Assembly: GCA_029262335.1 (NCBI GenBank)
Contig: JAJCZQ010000026.1
Location: 1-64,000, forward strand
DNA length: 64,000 nt
DNA from: Deltaproteobacteria bacterium
GTDB lineage: Bacteria > Desulfobacterota_D > UBA1144 > Nemesobacterales > JAJCZQ01
Direction: 5' to 3'
The number at the start of each line of letters is the position of its first letter. Within the stretch, counting starts at the first letter, position 1. The notes beneath the pieces are model-generated. The model saw only the letters and a list, made by a program, of their open reading frames with translations, was not told where the DNA came from and ran no database searches. Shown piece by piece: positions 52,178 through 60,564 of this stretch. The translations under genes were made by a program, and so were the position numbers.

Positions 52178-53491
52178 ATAAAAACTTTAATCTTAATTCT
52201 ATTAATTATATTTATTCCTATAAATTCTCTTTTAGGGCAGTCTATAACTTCTAAGTTCAGATCAACTTCCACAAGGGAAAGCTTTAATCCAAATGACCCT
52301 CCCGAGACAAGAATCCCGATTGCCCCTTACCTCACATTTGGTGCACAGATAGAACTCGAAGTAATATTTGAGCATAACTTTGACCTTGATGATAATGAAA
52401 AGGACGACATTTACACCCTCGTACCTGAACTGTCTCTTGCCCTGTCTTATGATCCAAACAGGCATATACAGATTTTTGCCAACCTTGTCGGAAATGCGGA
52501 ATTCATATGGGAAAACGGCGTAAATAATAATGAATACACTCTCGAATTTGAACAGCTTTATATACTGTTTAAAAATCTTTTAAATGATAGGTTTGCACTT
52601 CAGATCGGCAGGCAAAGGTTTGAGGATGAAAGGCAATGGCTCTACGAAGCTGAGCTTGACGGTGTTAGGGGATTTTTTCTTTACGATGATTTTTTTACTG
52701 AATTTTCTGTTACAAGGGGCGGCCTTGTGGACAGGGACCTGCTAAATAATGATGTAGCGGATAAAACTAATAACTATATATTCAGCAGTTCATACGAATT
52801 TGCTGAAGACACTCTTGCGGGTATTTACCTTGTTTACCGTAATGACACCACAAGTGAAAACGACAGCCCCTTTTTTATTGGGTTTCACTCCGAAGCCGAA
52901 CTCACAGACGAACTTGAGTTTTGGGCTGATGCTGCATACGTAACCGGTAACGATGGTGACAATGAAATAAGCGGATTCGGTTTTGATGTGGGAGCTGTTT
53001 ATTCATTTGATACTTTTTTTGAGCCCTATATAACACTGGCTTATGCATTTGGAAGCGGAGACGGTAATGCCGAAGATGGTAAAGACAAGAATTTCCGCCA
53101 GACCGGACTCCAGGGAAATGAAGGTGATTTTAACGGTGTGGTAGATTTCCTGTATTACGGCGAGGTATTTGATCCTGAGCTAAGCAATATGTCGATTATT
53201 ACAGCAGGACTGGGTATCAATCCTACGGAAGAAAGCTCAATTGATATTATTTATCACCACTACAGACAAACAAAAGCATCAGCCGAACTTAGGGAATCAG
53301 CTATTGAGGCAGAACCAGACGGAGTAAATAAAAGCCTTGGAAATGAGATTGACCTGATACTTGGTTATGAAGGTTTTGGTGAGAGAATTGCCGTAGGAAT
53401 ATTCTTTGGCTATTTCATCCCGGGTGATGCATTCCCCGAAGCTAATGGCAATGCTTTTTTAAGTAGAATAATAATGGAATATGAGTTTTAA
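52178..53491 (+). CDS. Outer-membrane porin, alginate-export (AlgE)-like; non-canonical ATA start or mutated ATG
   Basis: Open frame extends upstream of the track start (52727): (ATA)KTLILILLIIFIPINSLLGQSITSKF...LQIGRQRFEDERQWLYEAELDGVRGFFLYDDFFTEFSVTRGGLVDRD...; CGGGA 7 nt before ATA; ends SRIIMEYEF. Confidence 0.75.
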   Translation: MKTLILILLIIFIPINSLLGQSITSKFRSTSTRESFNPNDPPETRIPIAPYLTFGAQIELEVIFEHNFDLDDNEKDDIYTLVPELSLALSYDPNRHIQIFANLVGNAEFIWENGVNNNEYTLEFEQLYILFKNLLNDRFALQIGRQRFEDERQWLYEAELDGVRGFFLYDDFFTEFSVTRGGLVDRDLLNNDVADKTNNYIFSSSYEFAEDTLAGIYLVYRNDTTSENDSPFFIGFHSEAELTDELEFWADAAYVTGNDGDNEISGFGFDVGAVYSFDTFFEPYITLAYAFGSGDGNAEDGKDKNFRQTGLQGNEGDFNGVVDFLYYGEVFDPELSNMSIITAGLGINPTEESSIDIIYHHYRQTKASAELRESAIEAEPDGVNKSLGNEIDLILGYEGFGERIAVGIFFGYFIPGDAFPEANGNAFLSRIIMEYEF

Positions 53492-56139
53492 TCTGTAAAA
53501 ATATTTTCTTTATTTTTTTGAAATATTTCCTTCCAAAGTTCATAACCTTTTCTGCTCATATGGAGCTGGTCCGGGGTAAATAGTTCATCCCTGACATTAC
53601 CATTTGAATCCAGCATTTCACTAAATACATCCAGATAACAGGTATACGGTTCATTTGAAAGGAACTGTCTTATAAGACTATTGGATGCTTCTATTCTGTC
53701 AATAAATGAATATCTTGCGGGACTGGGTTTAATCGATACAAATGTAAATTTAGCTGTCGGGTATTTTTCTCTGAATTTATAATAAAAAGCCACAAACGAA
53801 TTTAGTATCTGCTTTGGGACTTTGCCGTCACCAATGTCATTGTCACCTGCATAAAAGACAAGTGACTCTAAACTCTTTTGTCTGAAAAGCCTGTCAAAAT
53901 AGTGCCTGCAGTAATCAATTCTTGACCCGCCAAATCCAAGATTTAAAATATCATAATCTTCAAGGTCTTTTTTTAGCCCGTTCCATAACCTTATTGTAGA
54001 ACTGCCGTAAAAAATATACTTCCTTTCCGGACTTCTTTTTATTTGTCTTTCAAGGATCCTGATATCTTTTTCAAAAAGGTTTTTGTCTATTACAAAAGGG
54101 GCCGTTTTTACTTTTTCAAAAAAACTTAAATTAATTTTAGAATTCTGTATCTCCGAGGCCTGTTCCACAGCTTCACTGATATAAGACCTGTATTTTTCTC
54201 TATAACCGGATAAAAATTCAAAAAGCATTTCCCGGCTGTCCTTATTACCATTGAGTATTTCAGAGATCCTGAAAGGTTTTTTTATAACAACTGATAACAC
54301 ACTCTGGTTTATCCTTTTATCAAAATTGGCTATCGCAATGGGAACAATTAAAGGTTCCGGTTCGATGGAAAGGGCGAGCGAAAAAGCACCCGGTTTAAAT
54401 TCTCCGGGAGAAAGGTCCGTACTATGGCTTGTGCCTTCAGGGCTGAGTGCCAGGCTGACTCCATTTTTGATATAACTCCCGGCGGTTTTATAAAAGTTTT
54501 TCCTTCTTTCTATTTTATCACTCTTTGATTCTTCAATAAGCTCTGACTCTTTTGTATATACGTTTATATGCCCAAGCCTTTCATAATAGTTTTCATGCCC
54601 ATACTCCTCGGCCTTTGGCACCCTGACCACCCTGATTGAAGGAGAGCCGTATTTCTTATAGAGGATCATCGAACTGATAAAATGAGAATCAAGTGTAATC
54701 TGGAAATTGTTTGGAAGGGTATTGTAGGGATGATTTACAAGATGGTTATAAATAAAAATATTACCGGGACTGTCCGGCAAATTATCCCAGCCTGTAATTA
54801 TATGGGGGACATTTTCAAATATTCCAATAAACTGCTTATCTGCAGACTCCCTTATTTCTTCCTCGCCAAGTTCCGAAGGTGCCTCTGTAACAGACTGGTA
54901 AACATGTTTAAGGCCCGCAAAGAAAGAGTATTCTTTATAGACTTTTCCGAGGATATTCAAAATTAACCGTGCAATCCCCTTTTCGAGGGCTTCACCATTT
55001 TTTTCGAGTTTAAAAAGCAGGTTAAATGCGTCATCAAGTGTTAGCGGACTGTTCAGTAAGTGCGGCACCTTGTGAAGACCGGAATTAACACTGAGCTGGG
55101 TTGAGTTCTGCTCAATAATGTTTCTTACCGCTATAATTTCTCTCTCATAACTGTTTGATATAAGCCCGGCCCTTGCATTTCGGAGCCTAATTGACACTAT
55201 CCACAACAGTCTCTTGGCAAGTGAAAGGGAAAGTTCGGGAGTATTGTTAATAACCTTATCAATATCTGCTTTACTAATATGATAAATCACAGAATCCCTT
55301 GTAGCGGCCAGGGTAATATCATTTGTCATACCCGATGCCCCGCCTGCCCAGCCGACAACATAGCCTGGTGTGTCGATAAAACTGATTACTGATGATTCTT
55401 CTATAGTTAACTCCCTGTTCTCTTTATCCTTATGAAAACAGATCGCGGTATTTCCGTACGCAAGCAGATATAGGCCATCAGCCTCTTCCTCCTGCTTATA
55501 AATAATATCACCCTTTATATACCACCTCTTCTGGGCGACCTTTGAGAGTTTTCTAATTATGGCTTCCGGGAATACTTCAAAAAAGGGTGAACTTCGAAAA
55601 AGTGCCAGTGCCTGCGGAACAACAATATTATCTACCGGATTCAGAAACCTGTATTTGCTGCCAATTTCGTGTTCCCAGTCCGCATTGTTAAGACCGGCGA
55701 GCTGGTCACGTACATGAGAAAGCAGATCCAGGCTCTTGTTTAAAATAAAGAACACAAATTCACAGCCCAGGGACGGCTCCTGTTCAAAGAACTGTTCAAG
55801 GTTGTCGTGGGACCATTTTATAAAAACACTTTTTTCCTCGCACCTGACAGTTGTTGCATAACGCCTCGGGTGCCTGAATCCTGACCAGCCTATTGGGGTA
55901 AATTTTTTAGTGCTTTTTCCCACTGAAAACTCATCTGACTTGTCCTCAACACTGATACTGAAATTAACGTGGCCTTCCAGGAGGAAAAAAAGAGAGTGGC
56001 TGTTTTCATACTGCCTGGAAATTACATGGCCTTTTGATACTTCGGTAATTTCGGCAATCCTTGCCAGGAATTCAATTTTATTTTTATCAAAATTATTTGC
56101 GAATGGAAGTGATTTTATTATCTCTATTTTGTTATACAT
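53488..56139 (-). CDS. Multidomain fusion: two cNMP-binding-like domains, PlsC-like acyltransferase, SGNH/GDSL hydrolase
   Basis: CNB-like GHVISRQYENSHSLFFLLEGHV and GDIIYKQEEEADGLYLLAYGNTAI; PlsC-like SPEGTSHSTDL...FKPGAFSLALSIEPEPLIVPIAI; SGNH YIFYGSSTIRLW, LGFGGSRI, VFYAGDNDIGDG, FTPDQLHMSRKGYELW. Track start 56178 gives a 13-aa longer N-terminus. Confidence 0.82.
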   Translation of the reverse strand: MYNKIEIIKSLPFANNFDKNKIEFLARIAEITEVSKGHVISRQYENSHSLFFLLEGHVNFSISVEDKSDEFSVGKSTKKFTPIGWSGFRHPRRYATTVRCEEKSVFIKWSHDNLEQFFEQEPSLGCEFVFFILNKSLDLLSHVRDQLAGLNNADWEHEIGSKYRFLNPVDNIVVPQALALFRSSPFFEVFPEAIIRKLSKVAQKRWYIKGDIIYKQEEEADGLYLLAYGNTAICFHKDKENRELTIEESSVISFIDTPGYVVGWAGGASGMTNDITLAATRDSVIYHISKADIDKVINNTPELSLSLAKRLLWIVSIRLRNARAGLISNSYEREIIAVRNIIEQNSTQLSVNSGLHKVPHLLNSPLTLDDAFNLLFKLEKNGEALEKGIARLILNILGKVYKEYSFFAGLKHVYQSVTEAPSELGEEEIRESADKQFIGIFENVPHIITGWDNLPDSPGNIFIYNHLVNHPYNTLPNNFQITLDSHFISSMILYKKYGSPSIRVVRVPKAEEYGHENYYERLGHINVYTKESELIEESKSDKIERRKNFYKTAGSYIKNGVSLALSPEGTSHSTDLSPGEFKPGAFSLALSIEPEPLIVPIAIANFDKRINQSVLSVVIKKPFRISEILNGNKDSREMLFEFLSGYREKYRSYISEAVEQASEIQNSKINLSFFEKVKTAPFVIDKNLFEKDIRILERQIKRSPERKYIFYGSSTIRLWNGLKKDLEDYDILNLGFGGSRIDYCRHYFDRLFRQKSLESLVFYAGDNDIGDGKVPKQILNSFVAFYYKFREKYPTAKFTFVSIKPSPARYSFIDRIEASNSLIRQFLSNEPYTCYLDVFSEMLDSNGNVRDELFTPDQLHMSRKGYELWKEIFQKNKENIFTD

Positions 56140-56245
56140 TTCAGATTTACCGGTTTGCTTTGTCCCAATATATAACAAAGTTCATGCCATATAAAATATT
56201 GTGTGATTGATGACAGTTACATAAAGCACTGAAGAACATTCATCT

Positions 56246-56272
56246 AAATATGCTTAATTTTTAAGCATATTT
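56246..56272 (-). terminator. 12-bp perfect stem-loop downstream of tRNA-Ala
   Basis: aaatatgcttaa-ttt-ttaagcatattt. Confidence 0.4.
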
Positions 56273-56333
56273 ACACCCTCTATTTTTAAAAACCTGCTAT
56301 AAAATATTTATGGGTTCTGTAAAAAATAAAAAG

Positions 56334-56409
56334 TGGTGGAGCCGATCGGGATCGAACCGACGACCTCATGAATGCCATTCATGCGCTCTCCCAACTGAGC
56401 TACGGCCCC
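56334..56409 (-). tRNA. tRNA-Ala (anticodon GGC), CCA encoded
   Basis: Reverse strand GGGGCCGTAGCTCAGTTGGGAGAGCGCATGAATGGCATTCATGAGGTCGTCGGTTCGATCCCGATCGGCTCCACCA; anticodon loop ATGGCAT. Confidence 0.97.
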
Positions 56410-56461
56410 TTATAGAAGTATTAATTTTAGAAACATTATTTTTACTGTAAAAGCGTTTTTT

Positions 56462-57610
56462 TCAACCGGTAAAACGTTTTTTTAAAAATAAATAAAAACC
56501 CGGTAAAAAAGAGATAATAAAAGTTAACGGCATAAGTGAAGTTATTCCATAAATAAAATCCATACCACTCCCGGGCTTGTTACCCATTGCGGCAAATCTG
56601 AGTTTATTATTTTCTTCAATACCTAAAGTACCCGGAGTGTTCTCAACCCATTTGATTCTCTGAAACCAGTCCAGAAGTTTTCCGATTGAAACAACTACTC
56701 GGTGAAACATATTTTTATAGTCATAATAAACTGTATTCATTTTTGATTCGGGATATATAAAGACTATATAAAGCACCATCATTTGAAGGGAGAATGTGGC
56801 AACTCCTATTGTCAGGTCAATTCCAAGATGCAGGATAATTCCCATCAAAATTGTAAACCTTCTCAGTCTTGGTATCCATAAGCCAAAAGCCAGCAGGCCT
56901 TCTGCAAACAATGTAAACGGGCCGAGTGACCTCCAGAAATATTCAAGGTATTCACCACTTAGAGCTGAGTTTATAAAGTCCGGGAAATCACCCCTGATTG
57001 TTCTTTCACTCAGGAACAACAGTATGATATCGCCGGAAAGCCAGGAGTAATTTAGTTTCTGAATAAAACTAAAACTGTAAACAATACTAATCAGCACCTG
57101 TAAAAGTCTTATTGGTAGGATTTTACCCTTTTTATTTTTATTCTTATAAATTAAGGAATCAATGCTGTAATGGTCATTGCATCTGCTGAACCCAAGTATC
57201 AGCATTACAATGACAAATAAAAAAGTGTGGTGATGGTAGTTGAACTGGCTAAGAAAAAAAAGGTATGCAAAGGTAACAGAAATGAAAATACCTATATACC
57301 TTGTAAAAATCCCGAGTATAAAAAACACTGAGGCAATAAGTAAAAGTTCTTCTAAAAATTGGTAATGAAACAGATCAGGTACCGGGAGCCATTCAAATCC
57401 GGGCACAGGATTTACAAAACCATCAAAATGATAATTCTTTAATGAGGGAAAACTGTACTTAGGAAAACGAAACCACATCTCACCTGGTCTTTGCAGATTA
57501 TGAAACCCTGTAAGTTTAAAGAAAAAAACAGTTCCAAAAAATATTCTAAGGAGGCAAAGACTTTGACGCGACCTCTCATCAAACCAGAATTTGTTCCATT
57601 TATTTATCAA
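56462..57610 (-). CDS. HTTM-domain (vitamin K-dependent gamma-carboxylase-like) membrane protein
   Basis: SRQSLCLLRIFFGTVFFFKL...YHHHTFLFVIVMLILGFSRCNDHYSID...LLQVLISIVYSFSFIQKLNYSWLSGD. Confidence 0.8.
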   Translation of the reverse strand: MINKWNKFWFDERSRQSLCLLRIFFGTVFFFKLTGFHNLQRPGEMWFRFPKYSFPSLKNYHFDGFVNPVPGFEWLPVPDLFHYQFLEELLLIASVFFILGIFTRYIGIFISVTFAYLFFLSQFNYHHHTFLFVIVMLILGFSRCNDHYSIDSLIYKNKNKKGKILPIRLLQVLISIVYSFSFIQKLNYSWLSGDIILLFLSERTIRGDFPDFINSALSGEYLEYFWRSLGPFTLFAEGLLAFGLWIPRLRRFTILMGIILHLGIDLTIGVATFSLQMMVLYIVFIYPESKMNTVYYDYKNMFHRVVVSIGKLLDWFQRIKWVENTPGTLGIEENNKLRFAAMGNKPGSGMDFIYGITSLMPLTFIISFLPGFYLFLKKRFTG

Positions 57611-57617
57611 TATAAAT

Positions 57618-58067
57618 TTAGTCCCCTGGTTGTTCAGGATATTCTATTACAACAAAAGTAGTTCCTTCATTGTTCTTTGAAAAATTGAGCCTGCTGTTAA
57701 TCCTGTATAATAATTCGGCCCTGAAGGTATTAAAGTCCTCATCTATTTTTTTATTGTTATACATATAGCGCGTATAATTTCTTATCCACGACCGAAGGGC
57801 CCCATCGGAATACCTTGTCTTTCCGCTTCTCTTTAATTTTTTTCTTACTTTACCGCTTAGTTCCTTACCGGGTTTATATCTTACTTTTTCACCGTTCTCT
57901 TTGACCCAGTAATAGTTGACCTTAAATGCGACCTGTTTTGAGAATGTACCCCAGCCGTACCTGTTATCATCGGTTACAACCGACCTTACTCCGAGGGGTA
58001 TTAATATGACTATCAGGAGTATTATTGGAATATTCCACCACCACCTGATTTTCTGTTTTTCTTCCAT
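57618..58067 (-). CDS. Membrane-anchored hypothetical protein immediately upstream of HTTM gene
   Basis: Single N-terminal TM (WNIPIILLIVILIPLGV), 149 aa, 7-nt gap to the HTTM gene. Confidence 0.7.
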   Translation of the reverse strand: MEEKQKIRWWWNIPIILLIVILIPLGVRSVVTDDNRYGWGTFSKQVAFKVNYYWVKENGEKVRYKPGKELSGKVRKKLKRSGKTRYSDGALRSWIRNYTRYMYNNKKIDEDFNTFRAELLYRINSRLNFSKNNEGTTFVVIEYPEQPGD

Positions 58068-58153
58068 TATTAACTAAAATTATAACCAGCAATTCAATGT
58101 AGTATTAAATTATGTATAATTTTCTTTTTTTATAATTCGCAAGGAGCTTTTTA

Positions 58154-59449
58154 ATGAAATCAATAAACGTAGGACTAATAGGTGCAGGTACCGTTGGAAC
58201 AGGTGTCTACAAAATATTAAAAGACAATATCAGTCTTATCAGAAAAAGAAGACAGTTTGATGTTAAGGTGAAAAAAATTGCCGATATTGCACCCACCAGA
58301 AAAAGGGCGGTAAAAATTCCCGCATCTTTATTTACAAAAGATGCTTACGATCTTATTAACGATCCGGAAATTGATGTAATTATTGAGCTGGTCGGCGGGA
58401 CTAAAATTGCCAAAAAATTTGTTATAGATGCCCTTAAAGCAGGCAAACACGTTGTTACTGCCAACAAAGCACTCCTGGCCCATCATGGCAAAGAGATATT
58501 CGGGCTTGCAGCAAAAAAAGGACTTGGCGTGGGTTTTGAAGCAAGTGTCGGCGGGGGAATCCCGATAATACAATCTGCCATGGAAGGTTATGTTGGAAAC
58601 AATATTGTTTCTATCCATGGAATTATGAACGGCACCTCCAATTATATTCTTTACAAAATGACTGAAGAAGGACTCGATTTTAATACAGTATTAAAGCAGG
58701 CACAGGACGAAGGATATGCAGAGGCTGACCCTGGATTTGATATAGACGGCGTAGACGCTGCCCACAAGCTTTCAATCCTTGTTATGCTCAGTTGGGGTAA
58801 ATTTTATAAATTTTCAAGTTACCATGTGGAAGGTATTAGAAACATAAACCCGCTTGATATCTCCCTTGCCGATGAGCTTGGTTATAAAATAAAACTCCTC
58901 GCAATTGCCAAGCAGACAAAGGCCGGAATCGAAGCCGGTGTATATCCTGCACTTGTAAAAAAAGGGACCCAGCTTGCAGATGTAAAAGAAGCATTTAATG
59001 CAATCTATGTTGTAGGAGATGCCGTAGGCCCAACAATGCTATACGGACAGGGTGCAGGAATGATGCCAACTGCAAGTGCTGTAGTAAGTGATATTGTTGA
59101 AATTTGCGGCAATCATTGCAACTCTGATTCTCCGCTTGTACCAAACCTTTATGCTGAAAAAGAAAAATTAAACCTTGTAGACCTAAAAGATACTTCAAAC
59201 AAGTACTACCTTAGATTTGAAGTAATAGACAAACCGGGAGTCCTTGGTTCAATTACCGGCATACTTGGCAAACACAACATAAGTATTGCGTCCATGATAC
59301 AAAAAGGGAAAAAGGGCAGGTCCGTACCTATTGTGCTGATGACACATGAGGCAGTGGAAAATAACCTTTTAAGGGCCATAAAAGAAATTGAACGCAGAAA
59401 AAACCTGACAAAAGCCAAAACACTTTTTATAAGGGTTGAAGAAATTTAA
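58154..59449 (+). CDS. hom: Homoserine dehydrogenase with ACT domain
   Basis: VGLIGAGTVGTGVYKIL, GIMNGTSNYILYKM, DEGYAEADPGFDIDGVDAAHKL, DKPGVLGSITGILGKHNISIASM. Confidence 0.96.
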   Translation: MKSINVGLIGAGTVGTGVYKILKDNISLIRKRRQFDVKVKKIADIAPTRKRAVKIPASLFTKDAYDLINDPEIDVIIELVGGTKIAKKFVIDALKAGKHVVTANKALLAHHGKEIFGLAAKKGLGVGFEASVGGGIPIIQSAMEGYVGNNIVSIHGIMNGTSNYILYKMTEEGLDFNTVLKQAQDEGYAEADPGFDIDGVDAAHKLSILVMLSWGKFYKFSSYHVEGIRNINPLDISLADELGYKIKLLAIAKQTKAGIEAGVYPALVKKGTQLADVKEAFNAIYVVGDAVGPTMLYGQGAGMMPTASAVVSDIVEICGNHCNSDSPLVPNLYAEKEKLNLVDLKDTSNKYYLRFEVIDKPGVLGSITGILGKHNISIASMIQKGKKGRSVPIVLMTHEAVENNLLRAIKEIERRKNLTKAKTLFIRVEEI

Positions 59450-59456
59450 TATAGAT

Positions 59457-60515
59457 ATGAGTCAAAATAATATTGATTCTAATATTCACAGGAAAATTTT
59501 TGAATCGTTTAAAGACGGCCTCATAATCACAGATGAGGATCTGAATATTATTGACCTCAACGATGCCGGCGAGATTCTTATAAATACTTCAAAAAAAAAG
59601 ATAACAGGGACCTGCTGCTCAAAAATTCTTCCTGAAGAACAATTTTTACAGGCAGAAAAATCACTTTCAGAAGAAAGGGACATAACTGAAGATGAAGTTG
59701 AACTAAGAATTTATCCGCATGAACCCGTGCTTCTCCAGATCACTTTTTCACCTTATTATTCTAATACAGGAAAGACCGAAGGCGTGATAATTCAGCTTAA
59801 GGATATTGAAGGTATAAAATTCCTGAGCGGTTACAACACCCAGCAGTCTATTACATCCAATTTTGAAAATCTTTTACTCGGCATGGCCCACGAACTTAAG
59901 AACCCGCTTAGCGGAATCAAAGGGGCAGCCCAGCTTCTTAAAAACAAGCCTTCAGGCAAAGAGTTAACAAAATGTTCTGAGATAATTACAAAGGAAGCAG
60001 ACCGCTTAATAGATCTCCTTGAAAGAATGAAGAGGATCGATGATTTTGCAGAAGAGCAGTTTGAAGAGTTTGATATTCACGAAATTTTATTTGATATAAT
60101 TTACCTCGAATCAAAAACCGGGGAGAAAAACATAAATTTTGAAAAAAACTTTGATGTGGCACTCCCTCCTATCCGCGGCGATGAAAACTCTGTAAAACAG
60201 GTATTCATTAATATAATAAAAAATGCCGTACAGGCTGTTGAAGCTGATGGAGAGATCAACATAGTCTCAAGGTGGGTAAGTGATTACAAAATAAAATCCA
60301 ACTCGGCAATCATGGTCTCTATTTCGGATAACGGCCCCGGAATACCGGCTGATGAACTTGCACATGTATTTACACCTTTCTTTAGTACAAAGAGTGGAGG
60401 CACAGGCCTTGGGCTTTTTATTTCAAACCAGATAATATCAAAACACGGTGGTGCAATATTTTTGGAAAGTGAAGTTGGGATCGGTTCGGAATTCAAAATT
60501 TATCTTCCCGCCTAG
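59457..60515 (+). CDS. NtrB-like PAS sensor histidine kinase
   Basis: PAS segment; LLGMAHELKNPLSGIKGAAQLL; SDNGPGIPADELAHVFTPFFSTKSGGTGLGLFISNQI; adjacent to ntrC. Track start 59436 (TTG) is possible. Confidence 0.88.
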   Translation: MSQNNIDSNIHRKIFESFKDGLIITDEDLNIIDLNDAGEILINTSKKKITGTCCSKILPEEQFLQAEKSLSEERDITEDEVELRIYPHEPVLLQITFSPYYSNTGKTEGVIIQLKDIEGIKFLSGYNTQQSITSNFENLLLGMAHELKNPLSGIKGAAQLLKNKPSGKELTKCSEIITKEADRLIDLLERMKRIDDFAEEQFEEFDIHEILFDIIYLESKTGEKNINFEKNFDVALPPIRGDENSVKQVFINIIKNAVQAVEADGEINIVSRWVSDYKIKSNSAIMVSISDNGPGIPADELAHVFTPFFSTKSGGTGLGLFISNQIISKHGGAIFLESEVGIGSEFKIYLPA

Positions 60516-60564
60516 TAAGATTATATATTTGTGTATAGTCTAAACATCTGAACCAGGACGTATT

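Noticed and set aside
52262-52465. 67-aa minus-strand ORF upstream of the tracked porin start
   Set aside because: Region is better explained as the 5' part of the porin gene on plus; the antisense ORF has no supporting motif.
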